Below, piece by piece: positions 1-9,657 of a stretch of DNA of 64,000 nt (its first letter is position 1; the number at the start of each line of letters is the position of its first letter). The notes below the pieces were generated by a model. That model searched no databases, was not told the origin of the DNA, and saw only the letters and a list, made by a program, of their open reading frames with translations. The stretch covers positions 1 to 64,000 of the forward strand of contig NZ_JAIQZN010000030.1 of the NCBI RefSeq assembly GCF_023333585.1, read 5' to 3'. Source of the DNA: Argonema antarcticum A004/B2 (lineage in GTDB: Bacteria; Cyanobacteriota; Cyanobacteriia; Cyanobacteriales; Aerosakkonemataceae). The position numbers and the translations under genes are program-made.

Positions 1-393
1 TGGATGGGGTGCTGCCGACAGTCCCAGATGAAACAGGAAGTTTTTGTTAATGAATGTTAGCAAAAATCGAACGGCTTGATGCAGTATCGTAAAGCCTGAT
101 ATAGCTAGGGACTAGGGGCTAGGGGCTAGGATTTCAGCAATTAAGAACGTCCTAACTGCCTTGCGCTTAGCTATAGCATCAGTCCGGCAAGGATGTGGTT
201 GGCATACCGCTTCTTCTAAACCGATCCATCCCAGTTCTCAGCCTAACGGCTATGGGGTGGGCGGAGGGAAAAGCGGAAAAAACTGTAAAACACATTTGAC
301 AAGTTTAATGCCACAATATCGCTAAACTAAACCCAGTCCTAAATGGTCGGTGCCGATCGCTGAGTTTTTAATTCTTTTGAGGAGGTCTCATCT
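1..393. other. Upstream spacer with short CTAGGGG repeats
   Basis: No convincing gene is visible. The first 50 bases in one frame read as a short tail ending in TAA, possibly the 3' end of a gene outside the window, but this is too short to judge. Around 112-139 there is a small tandem array of CTAGGGG-like units. A TTGACA-like hexamer lies at 296-301, about 90 bases before the stress-protein start, but no well-spaced -10 box follows, so I do not call a promoter. Confidence 0.4.
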
Positions 394-819
394 GTGATCA
401 AAACAATTCTGGTGGCCCTTGATGCTTCAGAGCTATCGGAGCAGGTGATTCAGACCCTATATGACATCCAACTGCAACCAGCAACGAAAATCATCCTTTC
501 TCACGTTATGCCCCCACCAGAAGCTGACGTGGAATGGGCAGCCGACCGGCCTCACAGTAATTCGGAGGAACTGCCTTACAGATATATTGAAAAGCAGTTG
601 CAATCTTACCAGGCCAACTTGCCCTGCCAAAGTGAACTAGAAATTGTCACAGGCGACCCAGCCGAAGAAATTATCCGCCTTGCTAATATCTATCAAGCCG
701 ACCTGATTGTGATTGGGAGCCGTGGTTTAACTGGTTTGAAGCGGATTTTGCAGGGGTCTGTCAGCAGTCAAGTAGTTGCGGATGCCCCTTGTTCGGTGCT
801 AGTAGTGAAGCCGAGATAG
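394..819 (+). CDS. Universal stress protein (UspA family)
   Basis: A 141-residue single-domain UspA-type protein. These are soluble cytoplasmic proteins that usually bind ATP or AMP and act in stress tolerance; the specific role here is unknown. The N-terminal MIKTILVALDASE strand-loop is typical. The C-terminal half carries the nucleotide-binding signature GSRGLTGLKRILQGSVS at about residues 108-124, followed by the usual SVLVVKP ending, so an ATP-binding subtype is likely. The start is a GTG preceded by GGAGG at 381-385 with an 8-base gap, which decides it. It stands alone, with a DUF928 gene 150 bases downstream. Confidence 0.93.
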   Translation: MIKTILVALDASELSEQVIQTLYDIQLQPATKIILSHVMPPPEADVEWAADRPHSNSEELPYRYIEKQLQSYQANLPCQSELEIVTGDPAEEIIRLANIYQADLIVIGSRGLTGLKRILQGSVSSQVVADAPCSVLVVKPR

Positions 820-972
820 CAACAGAACTTATCGGCTCTTCCGCATTTACTATGATATTTAAGTTGAATGAAGTGGTAGCAAAACAGCGGCAAAATTCAC
901 AAAGGTAATAATCTTTGGCTCGTAAAATCTTGCATAAGAAGTTTTGCGGTCTGACGTTAAAACAAGAAAGTT

Positions 973-1803
973 ATGATTATTTCGCGCAAACAGACGACTG
1001 TAGTAACTGGTGCAGTATCAATCCTTTTGATACAACTGATTGGTTGGAGCAACACCCCTGGGAATCAAAGATTGAAGGGACTATCAATTGATTTAGATTT
1101 CAACTCAAAAGCCTTAGCAAATCCTCCTACAGCTAGGAAAAGTATTGAGTATAAGCCGCCCAACCGAGGGGCTCCAGCAGGTACTATAGCGGGGGGAGCG
1201 CGTCTTGTCGATCCTCCCGATACTTTCAGAGGCGTGACTCCCTCCTGCGACAAGTCGCTACTTGTACCTTTGGTTCCTGAAAATCACGCAGGACAAACGA
1301 TATCCCGGCATCCCACGTTTTTCTGGTATTTGTCAGACAAGGGATTTTCAGATGAAGCGCCCAAAATGGTGTTTGCGTTAAAGCAAGTGGGGAAGGATGA
1401 AGTAGTCTTTACGGAGCAGTTCTCGATCGCAAAAGCTGGCATAATTCAGATGGAATTGCCTCCCGAAAAGCCGGAATTGATCGCAGAAAAAGACTACATC
1501 TGGTCAGTATCTGTCCTCTGCAATGAGAATGGAAAGCTTAAAAACATGGTAGTCGAGGCCCTGATTAGGCGTGTCACTCCTACGCCAGCGCTGACTAGAC
1601 GGCTTTCATCTGCTACTTCGGAGAACGATCGGGCCATAACCTATGCTCAAGAGGGTTTCTGGTATAATGCCCTACAAGCGCTCTCAAAAGCTTCTGAGGC
1701 CAAACCTGACGATCGCTCTATTGGTGAAAATTTTTACTCGCTTCTAGAACAGGTCGGGCTAGATGGAGTAGTAGCACAAGTACGGAAACAATCGCAGAGG
1801 TGA
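973..1803 (+). CDS. DUF928 domain exported protein
   Basis: A 276-residue protein matching the cyanobacterial DUF928 family, whose function is not established. An N-terminal hydrophobic stretch (about residues 10-26, after a basic start) suggests a signal peptide or membrane anchor. The core has the family pattern LVPLVPENHAGQTIS followed by HPTFFWYLSD near residues 95-123, reminiscent of an immunoglobulin-like beta domain. The C-terminal part (about 215-270) is helical: its ITYAQEGFWYNALQALSKA stretch resembles a TPR unit. In cyanobacteria such genes often sit near CHAT or kinase-linked secreted proteins, but no such partner is visible here. Confidence 0.8.
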   Translation: MIISRKQTTVVTGAVSILLIQLIGWSNTPGNQRLKGLSIDLDFNSKALANPPTARKSIEYKPPNRGAPAGTIAGGARLVDPPDTFRGVTPSCDKSLLVPLVPENHAGQTISRHPTFFWYLSDKGFSDEAPKMVFALKQVGKDEVVFTEQFSIAKAGIIQMELPPEKPELIAEKDYIWSVSVLCNENGKLKNMVVEALIRRVTPTPALTRRLSSATSENDRAITYAQEGFWYNALQALSKASEAKPDDRSIGENFYSLLEQVGLDGVVAQVRKQSQR

Positions 1804-1832
1804 TATTTGTTCGGGGAAGGGATAAATTTCCG

Positions 1833-1895
1833 ATTTTAGATTTCAAATTTCAGATTTCAAATAAAAAAAGAAATCTAAAATTTGAAATCTAAAAT
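1833..1895. repeat. AT-rich inverted repeat between convergent genes
   Basis: Two 26-base arms (1833-1858 and 1870-1895), differing at one base, flank an A-rich loop. The unit ATTTCAAATTTCAGATTTC recurs in related form after the genes ending at 5664 and 38337, so this is a local repeat family. It lies between the stop codons of two converging genes and could end transcription from both sides, though no long T-run follows. Confidence 0.6.
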
Positions 1896-1919
1896 TTTGG
1901 CTGCGTTATTAGTTGTTAG

Positions 1920-2309
1920 CTAGCTGCTTGATTTTGCTTTCAAAAATTGCTTTAGCTGAAGCAAACTGACAGTTTGACCCAAATTTAAGGGCAGCAAAGA
2001 CACCCCTTCCAGGCGAGACTGAACCCAACCTTCTCCCCAATACCATTCGTGAAAACCATCAATTCCCTGACTCAATAACAAACGCAGGCAGTTAGGTTCT
2101 GCCACGTCAACTTGGTGTTGAATTTCCACCGGGCCAATCCAACTGGTGAAAGTCAGCTCGCTGTGGAGCTGTTCCGGTAGCCCAGAGTCAAAGGTTTGAG
2201 GCCACAGCCATTGTTGCAGCTGGCTCGGTAGCAGCAGGCTGTCCCGAATGGTTGTTTCTTTAGCCTCAACCTCTATTCGCAGATTGCTTTTTTGAAAAGT
2301 ACCCAGCAT
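1920..2309 (-). CDS. SRPBCC-like conserved hypothetical protein
   Basis: A 129-residue soluble protein with no signal peptide. The sequence alternates short strands with amphipathic helices: it opens with RIEVEAKETTIRD and contains LPSQLQQWLWPQ and FTSWIGPVEIQHQVD. This resembles START/SRPBCC ligand-binding folds found in many small cyanobacterial proteins. Its function is unknown. It converges on the DUF928 gene and is transcribed away from hslO, which begins about 165 bases away on the other strand. The family call rests on pattern resemblance only. Confidence 0.6.
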   Translation of the reverse strand: MLGTFQKSNLRIEVEAKETTIRDSLLLPSQLQQWLWPQTFDSGLPEQLHSELTFTSWIGPVEIQHQVDVAEPNCLRLLLSQGIDGFHEWYWGEGWVQSRLEGVSLLPLNLGQTVSLLQLKQFLKAKSSS

Positions 2310-2474
2310 CTGAATTGCCAGTCACATATTTTGATTTGTGTAGGGGCGCTCGTTGTGAGTGCCCGCCTCTTTTAGTATGCCAAAGCCTTACCGTTTTAAA
2401 CGAGATGCGACACGATCGCCAACTGCTCGATGCCAACTTAAAATAGAAGATGTTAAGAAATATAAGGATTTTTT

Positions 2475-3374
2475 ATGGCCGATCAGTTAATTCGGGCCAC
2501 GGCAGCCGATGGCGGAATTCGTGCGGTTGGTGCGATCGCAACACGCCTCACAGAAGAAGCCAGACGACGGCACAAGCTCTCTTATGTAGCAACGGCGGCT
2601 TTGGGCCGCACAATGTCAGCAGGGCTCTTGCTAGTCTCCAACATGAAGCGAGCCGAATCAAGAGTGAATATTCGAGTCAAGGGTAATGGCCCTTTGGGTG
2701 GTATTCTTGTCGATGCCGGTTTAGATGGAACGGTACGGGGCTATGTGGGAAACCCCTCGATCGAATTGCCACCTAATGCCAAAGGCAAACTCGATGTAGG
2801 TGGAGCGGTGGGTCAGTCAGGCTACCTCTACGTTGTGCGAGATGTTGGATACGGCTATCCCTACTCAAGTACCGTGGAGCTAGTTTCGGGAGAAATTGGC
2901 GATGACATAGCTAATTACCTGGTAAATTCAGAACAGACCCCCTCAGCTCTAGTTGTAGGTGTATTTCTCGAAGCTGGCCAAGTTAAGGCAGCTGGGGGTA
3001 TTCTACTGCAAGTCCTCCCCAAAGCAGCAAGAGACGAAGCGCTGGTGGAAACTTTGGAGTCTAGAGTCGCTGCTCTATCGGGATTTACGCCATTGTTGCA
3101 GGCAGGCAAGACATTGCCGGATATTTTTCAGCAGCTGCTGGGTGACATGGGACCGGTGCTATTACCAGAGACACAATTGCTACGCTTCCATTGTGGCTGC
3201 TCTAGAAGTCGCCTGATGGGGGCTTTAAAGATGCTGGGGGAAGCTGAAATCCAAGACATGATTGAAAAAGATAATGGTGCTGAGGCAACCTGTCACTTCT
3301 GTGGGGAAGTCTACAAAGCTAGCCGCGACGAACTGGTTGAGCTGATTGGGGAACTTTACGGGGCTCAATCCTGA
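2475..3374 (+). CDS. hslO: Redox-regulated chaperone Hsp33
   Basis: A 299-residue Hsp33, a cytosolic holdase that becomes active when its zinc centre is oxidised during oxidative or bleach stress. The core opens with MADQLIRATAADGGIRA, which is typical of the family. The C-terminal redox switch is complete, with the cysteine pair C240/C242 (HCGC) and C273/C276 (CHFC), giving the CxC-X30-CxxC zinc site. Length matches the family. The ATG is preceded by AAGGA with about 6 bases spacing, which supports this start. The gene appears to be a single transcription unit. Confidence 0.96.
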   Translation: MADQLIRATAADGGIRAVGAIATRLTEEARRRHKLSYVATAALGRTMSAGLLLVSNMKRAESRVNIRVKGNGPLGGILVDAGLDGTVRGYVGNPSIELPPNAKGKLDVGGAVGQSGYLYVVRDVGYGYPYSSTVELVSGEIGDDIANYLVNSEQTPSALVVGVFLEAGQVKAAGGILLQVLPKAARDEALVETLESRVAALSGFTPLLQAGKTLPDIFQQLLGDMGPVLLPETQLLRFHCGCSRSRLMGALKMLGEAEIQDMIEKDNGAEATCHFCGEVYKASRDELVELIGELYGAQS

Positions 3375-3531
3375 ACCAAAGATTTTTTATTGGTATTCGA
3401 TCGGACCGGGGTTTTACTTGGATATAATCCACAAGATCTAGCTTTTTTGGAATTCCAGGGGTAAAATCGCTAGAACTGCGTGTTCGAGCCGAACCAGTCA
3501 GGCCCAATACACGATTATTTTGGTGTGAGCT

Positions 3532-5664
3532 ATGAGAGAACGGGGAAGTTCAGACCGAAGGTCTGCTGCTAGAGCTTCAGAGCAGGGGAATCAAAACCGA
3601 TTTCCCATTCCACCACTGATTCCAGGAGCATCTGTAGCACCGCCGACAGGTGCTGCTTCAGTTTCGGAAGATACTGCTGGGGTAAACAAAGTGGAATCAA
3701 CCCAACCTGCTGATGGGGAGCAGTTAGAAAATGTGGAGCCAAGAAAATCAGCGCCAATCAGCAACTTCTATCAACCTGTTTCGCAAAAGCTAGGACGCTG
3801 GTTTAGCTATTGGCAATTTTGGGCAACTTTAGCAACGGTGACCGCAGGTGGAGTGGGGTTCACGGCAGTGGCTTTATTGTTTAAGTTGCCAACACTGCCG
3901 AACTGTCCTTCTATGTACTGGCCGACGGCTTCGGCATCGATGCGGCTGTACTGCGCTCAGCTGGCGGCAAAGAAGCAGACGGTGAAAGATTTGTTAGAAG
4001 CGATCGCGCTTGTCCAAAGTCTGCCACCAGATCACCCGTTGCGTGAGGAAGTAAACTACGAAATCAAAGAGTGGTCGCAAAATATCTTGGATCTGGCTGA
4101 AGCATCGTTTGATGCTGGCAAGCTGGATGAGGCGATCGCTATGGCTAAAAAAATTCCGGCTGATGTTCCTGCATACTCGCAGGTGAAAACCAGGATTCAG
4201 ACTTGGAAGTCGCTCTGGTCTAAGGCAGAAGGCATTTATCGCGATGGGGAAGCCGAACTTCGTAAGCAAAACTGGTCTCAAGCTTTTCGGGAAGCTGTCC
4301 GCTTGTTATATGTCGGCAATACTTATTGGCAAACTACTAAGTATGAGGAACTTAACCAGCTGATTGTGTCGGCGCGTGACGATGGAGATACCCTGACTAA
4401 GGCCCAAAATTTGGTAAGGCGCAGCGGAGTTAAGAATCTGCTGGAGGCTGTGAAGTTGGCAGAGTCAATTAACCCCAAGAGTTACATTTATAAGGATGCT
4501 CAAGCGGTTATCGTTGACATTGGGCGCAAAATGATGGATATGGCAGAGGCTCAGCTGGAGGCTCGGAATATAGATGAGGCGATCGATATCGTCCGCCAGA
4601 TTCCAGGTAGTGCCAATTTGCAGGCCCAGGCGCAAGATTTTATTAATTTAGCTCAGGCTCAGGCTGTGGCGCAGCAAGGAACGGCTTCCAGTCTGCAAGA
4701 GGCTCTAGTACTTGTCCAAAAGCTCACTCCTGACCGACCCCTTTATATTAAGGGACAGGATCTGATTATCCGTTGGCAGCGAGAACTCGAAGATATCGCC
4801 CACCTGGAAAAAGCACGCCAATTGGCTCAGTTGGGAACTGCTAGCGATTTAAAGTCGGCCATTAAAGAGGCGCAACTTATACCGGGAAGTCATCCTCGCG
4901 CTGAAGAAGCAAAAACGGAAATTTCTCGCTGGACACAACGAATCCAGACGATGGAAGACCGTCCTTATTTGAATCGAGCCGAACAAATTGCGAGTTTGGG
5001 TGATGAAACTTCTCTGCAAGCGGCAATTGATGAGGCGAATCAGATTCCAGCCGGTCGCGCTCTTTATCAAGAAGCTCAGGATAAAGTTCGTCAGTGGACT
5101 GCCCAGATTCAGGAAATTCAAGACCAACCTTATCTGGAGCGAGCAAGACAATTAGCGGGTGCGGGCAATCTTGTGGATGCTATTGCCACGGCTGGTCAGA
5201 TTAGGCCAGGAAGGGCTTTATCTGCGGAGGCGCAAGCTGCGATGGTGGATTGGCAAGCACAAATTCAGGCTCAGCAAAATTTGCAGGAGGCACGTCGATT
5301 AGGGAGTCAAAGAACGCCAGATACTTTGGCGATGGCGATTCGATTGGCAAAGCAAGTACCTAACTCTAGTCCGTTTCGAGGAGAAGCTGAGGATGCTATT
5401 AATCAATGGAGCTATCAAATGCTCAGTCTAGCGCAAGACCGGGCCAGTTATGACTTGGCGGGTGCGATCGCCATTGCTAAAATAATTCCCGATCGTACTA
5501 GCGCATTTGCAGAAGCAAAAGCGCAGATTGATGTCTGGCAAAATATCTTGAATCCTCCAGCACCACCACCAGAACCTGTTGCACCACCACCAGAGCAAAC
5601 TAGCCCACCCCCAAACTTCGTTCCCTCGGATGAGTCAAGTACTCCACCAGCCACAATTCCCTAA
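3532..5664 (+). CDS. Membrane-anchored helical-repeat protein
   Basis: A 710-residue cyanobacterial protein of unknown function; homologues are sometimes loosely labelled chromosome segregation ATPases, but I see no nucleotide-binding motif. Residues 1-90 are polar and proline-rich. One transmembrane segment lies at about 94-117. From about 135 to 680 the protein is built of repeating helical pairs of roughly 40-70 residues with the pattern AI-x-x-A-x-x-IP, a tyrosine, then a tryptophan at the end of each unit (for example EAIAMAKKIPADVPAYSQ). The C-terminus is a proline-rich tail (PPAPPPEPVAPPPEQ). This looks like a TPR-related scaffold on one side of a membrane. A TATAAT box at about 3423-3428 may belong to its promoter. 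Confidence 0.75.
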   Translation: MRERGSSDRRSAARASEQGNQNRFPIPPLIPGASVAPPTGAASVSEDTAGVNKVESTQPADGEQLENVEPRKSAPISNFYQPVSQKLGRWFSYWQFWATLATVTAGGVGFTAVALLFKLPTLPNCPSMYWPTASASMRLYCAQLAAKKQTVKDLLEAIALVQSLPPDHPLREEVNYEIKEWSQNILDLAEASFDAGKLDEAIAMAKKIPADVPAYSQVKTRIQTWKSLWSKAEGIYRDGEAELRKQNWSQAFREAVRLLYVGNTYWQTTKYEELNQLIVSARDDGDTLTKAQNLVRRSGVKNLLEAVKLAESINPKSYIYKDAQAVIVDIGRKMMDMAEAQLEARNIDEAIDIVRQIPGSANLQAQAQDFINLAQAQAVAQQGTASSLQEALVLVQKLTPDRPLYIKGQDLIIRWQRELEDIAHLEKARQLAQLGTASDLKSAIKEAQLIPGSHPRAEEAKTEISRWTQRIQTMEDRPYLNRAEQIASLGDETSLQAAIDEANQIPAGRALYQEAQDKVRQWTAQIQEIQDQPYLERARQLAGAGNLVDAIATAGQIRPGRALSAEAQAAMVDWQAQIQAQQNLQEARRLGSQRTPDTLAMAIRLAKQVPNSSPFRGEAEDAINQWSYQMLSLAQDRASYDLAGAIAIAKIIPDRTSAFAEAKAQIDVWQNILNPPAPPPEPVAPPPEQTSPPPNFVPSDESSTPPATIP

Positions 5665-5859
5665 GAAATTTCAAATTTAAGATTTCAGATTACAAATTTA
5701 AAAATCCAAATTTCAATCTCAAATCTCAAATCTCAAATTTGAAATTCTCAACAGCACGTTGATAAAATTCCTCCAGCCCTGCTACACTTTTTACCTCCTA
5801 AACAACACCAACAAAAGTTGACAATTAGGATTAACTTCTGTAAATTCGGCTGCTTTTTA
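5665..5859. repeat. AT-rich repeat spacer between convergent genes
   Basis: The first half (to about 5750) is made of imperfect repeats of the AAATTTCAAATCTCAAATC type, the same family as the inverted repeat at 1833-1895. The rest has no recognisable feature. It separates the 3' ends of two converging genes. Confidence 0.5.
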
Positions 5860-7404
5860 TTAACTAAAGTATCGAGAAAAGTCAGCCTCAAGTTGTCGGA
5901 CGACAGTTAAAGCTGAGTAAGAGACGCCAGCAGTACCTTCACCGGGATGAGTCGAGTCGCCTACTAAGCACAGATGTTTGATGGGAGTGCGATTGGCAAA
6001 GCCAAACGGGCCAAAAGTGGATACTCTTTGACCGATGCCGCCCACAATACCGCGATCGCGTGCTGTAAAATGAGCAAAAGTCCGAGGTGTAGCAGCTTCT
6101 ACGTGGAGAATGGTTTCTGGGGTAAGGTGGAAATATTGAGAGAGACGAGCGATCGCTTCCTCAGTATATTTATCCTTCAAATCATCATAATTGGCACAAT
6201 TCCACCACTGCCTAACATCCGTAAAAGAAGAAGCTGTAATAGTTGCTTTACCATCTGGGGCGCGACCATCGCCAGGATGACTTACCGAGACAAACAAGGA
6301 ATTGTTTTCCCCGATCGGCCCTTCGCGATCATACAAAAATTGTAGGTGAGGTGGGCATCCCGGCGGAATCGCACTTTCGTCTACTCCCAAATAAACAACA
6401 AAAGCACCCGACGCGGGCGGTAATTTATCTACCCGACGACGATAACCCTGGGGAATATTTCTACTCCTCTGCGGTTCGTTTATTTCCCCTGACAACAGAT
6501 GCACCAGATTTTGCGCGGTAACATTTGCCACAACAGTGTCAGCCGATTCAGTCCAGATATCACCAGTTTTCCGATCGCGGATGCGGACGCCAGTAGCTTT
6601 TCCGTTTTCCACACAAATACGATCGACACTGTGACGCAATAACAGCTTACCGCCATCTCGCTCTAGGGCTTCCACGAGGCGATCGCTCAACACCTGCATA
6701 CTACCCACAAGATGATACAATCCTTGAGGTTCTTGAGAAACACCCAAAGCAGTAGCAGCATATAGCAAAGCAGTTTCTTCAGCATCTACCTGAGAGTAGA
6801 GCTTTAGTTGTAAATCCAGAAACGTTCTCAAGCGCCGATCGTCACCCAGCCCATATATCCGCAAAGCATCGCCAACCGTCAGAAAAGTGTAAGGCAGGGT
6901 TAATATTGTATCAGGACGAACTGCTTTTGTCAACTGCCACAAATCCCACAAGTTACGAGGTGGCAACACCGGGTCGCGAGATTGAAAGGCCCAACTGTAG
7001 CGGAACAGATTTGTCAACAGCTGCCAAAAGCGATCGCTACCGGGAAACTGTCGCTGCCGTTCCGCCTGCCATTGCTCTTGGTCGCGCCAGACATTAATTG
7101 GCTCCGTTTCACCCGGCAGAAATACAGCACAAGCTGGATCGCAAGGTGTCGCCGCTGGTATCTCAATCTCTAATTCCGAGAAGATGCGGTGATGAATACC
7201 GCCCGGTTCCAGTCCAGCAACCTGAGTAGCACCGACATCGAAGGTAAATCCTTGACGTTTAAAAGTAGAAGCGCATCCTCCGGGTACTAAGGCTTGTTCG
7301 AGAACCAGCACTTGGTAACCGCGATGAGCGAGTAGCGCTGCTGCTGTGAGACCGCCAATTCCAGCACCGATGACGACTATGCGTGGGGATTTTAGGCCGG
7401 ACAT
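5860..7404 (-). CDS. crtD: CrtD-type C-3',4' carotenoid desaturase
   Basis: A FAD-dependent oxidoreductase of the phytoene-desaturase superfamily, about 514 residues. It is most like the cyanobacterial C-3',4' desaturase that acts in myxoxanthophyll (myxol glycoside) synthesis. The N-terminal dinucleotide-binding motif is VVIGAGIGGLTAAALLAHRG, followed by the glycine-rich PGGCASTFKRQGFTFDVGAT typical of CrtI/CrtD/CrtH enzymes; GDSTHPGEGTAGV near the C-terminus is the second FAD-contact region. CrtH (carotene isomerase) is the main alternative and cannot be fully excluded by eye. An upstream in-frame ATG would add 20 AT-rich hydrophobic residues, so the internal ATG at 7402-7404 (MSGLKSPR) is preferred. 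No carotenoid genes adjoin it. Confidence 0.82.
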   Translation of the reverse strand: MSGLKSPRIVVIGAGIGGLTAAALLAHRGYQVLVLEQALVPGGCASTFKRQGFTFDVGATQVAGLEPGGIHHRIFSELEIEIPAATPCDPACAVFLPGETEPINVWRDQEQWQAERQRQFPGSDRFWQLLTNLFRYSWAFQSRDPVLPPRNLWDLWQLTKAVRPDTILTLPYTFLTVGDALRIYGLGDDRRLRTFLDLQLKLYSQVDAEETALLYAATALGVSQEPQGLYHLVGSMQVLSDRLVEALERDGGKLLLRHSVDRICVENGKATGVRIRDRKTGDIWTESADTVVANVTAQNLVHLLSGEINEPQRSRNIPQGYRRRVDKLPPASGAFVVYLGVDESAIPPGCPPHLQFLYDREGPIGENNSLFVSVSHPGDGRAPDGKATITASSFTDVRQWWNCANYDDLKDKYTEEAIARLSQYFHLTPETILHVEAATPRTFAHFTARDRGIVGGIGQRVSTFGPFGFANRTPIKHLCLVGDSTHPGEGTAGVSYSALTVVRQLEADFSRYFS

Positions 7405-7512
7405 GAAGCAATAATTATTGTAAAGGATTATTAAAATAATAATATTTATGTAACCATTTATCAAGCTTGCGTGGTATTATCAATAAATTGAAACCTAAAA
7501 TATTAACTAGAG

Positions 7513-8166
7513 ATGTCAGAATTTATTTTGGTAATTGGCAACAAAAACTATTCTTCTTGGTCGCTGCGTCCTTGGTTAGTTCTCAAACAATTAGGGATTG
7601 ACTTTGACGAAGTAAGTATTCCTCTTTATACGACTACATCTAAACAGGAAATTTTGCGTTATTCTCCCAATGGGAAAGTCCCAATATTAATACACAATAA
7701 TTTTACGATTTGGGAATCCTTATCAATTCATGAGTACTTAGCAGAATGTTTTCCAGAAGCAAAACTATGGCCCCAGGACAGACAAGCAAGAGCGATCGCT
7801 CGTTCCATTAGTAGCGAAATGCACGCGGGTTTTGTCAATCTGCGCCAAAATATGTCGATGAACATTCGCGCTAGTTTACCTGGAAAAGGCAGAGAACCAG
7901 GAGTAACAGAGGATATTCAACGCATCGCTAACATTTGGCAAGATTGTCGGCAAAAGTTTGGTAAGTCAGGAGACTTTCTCTTGGGTGATTTCAGTATTGC
8001 TGATGCTATGTTTGCTCCCGTTGTTTCCCGTTTTATTACTTATGGTGTAGAATTAGATCCAATTTGCCAAGCTTACATAAAAACTATTTGGTCTTTACCA
8101 GCGATGCAAGAATGGGTAAGTGCTGCTCAAGCTGAAACAGAACGAATTGAAAAGTTTGAGCTTTAA
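7513..8166 (+). CDS. Glutathione S-transferase family protein
   Basis: A 217-residue cytosolic GST-type protein. The N-terminal thioredoxin-like domain (about 1-80) contains NKNYSSWSLRPWLVLKQLG, PNGKVPIL with the cis-proline, and the glutathione-contacting ESLSIHEYLAE. A helical C-terminal domain follows, with LLGDFSIADAMFAPVVSRF. The N-terminal YSSWSLRP resembles GSTs of the zeta/YfcF-like groups; the substrate is not predictable. The start follows a weak AGAG-type site. It diverges from crtD across about 110 bases. Confidence 0.9.
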   Translation: MSEFILVIGNKNYSSWSLRPWLVLKQLGIDFDEVSIPLYTTTSKQEILRYSPNGKVPILIHNNFTIWESLSIHEYLAECFPEAKLWPQDRQARAIARSISSEMHAGFVNLRQNMSMNIRASLPGKGREPGVTEDIQRIANIWQDCRQKFGKSGDFLLGDFSIADAMFAPVVSRFITYGVELDPICQAYIKTIWSLPAMQEWVSAAQAETERIEKFEL

Positions 8167-8355
8167 CTATTTCTGGTTCTTTTTGACTGCGATCGATCTT
8201 TGATCTGTTAGGGCCCCTAATCCCTGGCGCTTCGCATGGGGCACAAGTGACGAAATCTGCATAGCATCAATGCTTTCCGTATATCTACTAGCTCATATTA
8301 AGAACAGTAACGATTAATATAGGAGAAGTAACAGCGACTAAAACTGTAACAAAAC

Positions 8356-9657
8356 ATGACATCAACCCTGCTCAAATCTCCACCGCTAAACGCCCCCACA
8401 CTCTGCCGACTACCTAACGGTCTGACAATTGTGGCCGAACAGATGCCTGTGGAAGCCGTGAACCTGAGTCTCTGGGTCAACGTTGGCTCAGCTGTTGAAT
8501 CGGATGAGATCAACGGCATGGCTCATTTTTTGGAACACATGGTTTTTAAGGGAACCAACAGACTGGCAAGTGGTGAGTTTGAACGATATGTTGAAGAGCG
8601 AGGCGCTGTCACCAATGCCGCCACCAGTCAGGATTACACTCATTTTTACATCACATCGGCTCCCAAAGATTTTGCCGCTTTGGCACCATTGCAGATAGAT
8701 GTAGTACTTAACCCCAATATTCCAGACGAGGCGTTTGAACGGGAGAGATCGGTAGTTTTAGAAGAAATTCGTCGCGCAGAAGATAATCCCCGCCGCCGCA
8801 CTTACCAGCGATCGATCGAAACCGCCTTTGACCAACTGCCCTACCGTCGCCCAGTCTTAGGCCCTGCATCGGTAATTGAAGGGCTTACCCCTCAGCAGAT
8901 GCGAGATTTCCATGCCGGTTGGTATCAACCTCAGTCGATCACAGCCGTAGTAGTAGGTAATCTCCCAGTTAAAGAATTAATTGATATTGTCACAGACGGA
9001 TTTATGCAGGGTCGGGGCAAGTCATACCTGGCCCTTCAATCTGGGGCAGTCGATCGCCCTACTTTCCAGCCAGAACAACCTTTTAAAGAAATTGTTCGCC
9101 GCGAGTATATTGATGAAAGCTTACAGCAAGCAAGGCTGATAATGGTTTGGCGAGTACCCGGTTTGACTCAGTTAAATCAAACTTATGCGCTGGATGTGAT
9201 AGCGGCAATTTTAGGTCAAGGGCGGACATCTAGGTTGGTGCGGGATTTGCGGGAGGATCGGCGGTTAGTTACCAATATTTCTGCCAGCAATATGACTTAT
9301 CAGTTTCAGGGTACGTTTCAGATTTCAGCTCACTTGCCAGTAGAAAATATAGAGGAAGTAGAAGCTGCGATCGCGCAACACATCCGCACCCTCCAAACAG
9401 AACCCGTTACCGAAGCGGAGATTGCCCGCGTCCGCACACAAGTGGGAAATCGGTTTGTTTTTGCTAACGAAACGCCAAGCGATCGGGCCGGAATGTACGG
9501 CTATTATCAATCCCTGGTGGGAGATTTAGCGCCATCGCTGAATTATCCAGCTCGCATTCAAGCCCTGGATGAGGTGGATCTTCAACTTGCGGCTGAGCGA
9601 TATTTGTTTGATGATGCTTATGGTGTGGTAGTCCTTAAGCCACCCGCTGCTAAGTAG
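8356..9657 (+). CDS. M16 family zinc peptidase (processing-protease-like)
   Basis: A 433-residue inverzincin-type metallopeptidase. The catalytic HxxEH is H57-F-L-E60-H61 (MAHFLEHMVFKGT), with the third ligand at E137 (VVLEEIRRAEDNP), the expected spacing. The C-terminal half is the inactive M16 lobe with the R/Y substrate-clamp area (LGQGRTSRLVRDLRE). There is no signal peptide, so a cytoplasmic or periplasm-independent role is likely. Family members degrade oligopeptides or transit-peptide-like fragments; in cyanobacteria M16 genes often occur as pairs, but only one is present here. Confidence 0.92.
   Translation: MTSTLLKSPPLNAPTLCRLPNGLTIVAEQMPVEAVNLSLWVNVGSAVESDEINGMAHFLEHMVFKGTNRLASGEFERYVEERGAVTNAATSQDYTHFYITSAPKDFAALAPLQIDVVLNPNIPDEAFERERSVVLEEIRRAEDNPRRRTYQRSIETAFDQLPYRRPVLGPASVIEGLTPQQMRDFHAGWYQPQSITAVVVGNLPVKELIDIVTDGFMQGRGKSYLALQSGAVDRPTFQPEQPFKEIVRREYIDESLQQARLIMVWRVPGLTQLNQTYALDVIAAILGQGRTSRLVRDLREDRRLVTNISASNMTYQFQGTFQISAHLPVENIEEVEAAIAQHIRTLQTEPVTEAEIARVRTQVGNRFVFANETPSDRAGMYGYYQSLVGDLAPSLNYPARIQALDEVDLQLAAERYLFDDAYGVVVLKPPAAK

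Noticed and set aside
296-301. TTGACA as the -35 box of the stress-protein promoter
   Set aside because: No acceptable -10 box occurs at 16 to 18 bases downstream.
4849-5151. Antisense frames within the repeat protein gene
   Set aside because: They mirror the regular helical repeats of the sense gene and show no start signals.
7405-7464. Twenty extra N-terminal residues of CrtD as a signal anchor
   Set aside because: They are AT-rich, unlike the family start, and the next ATG aligns with the FAD-binding strand.
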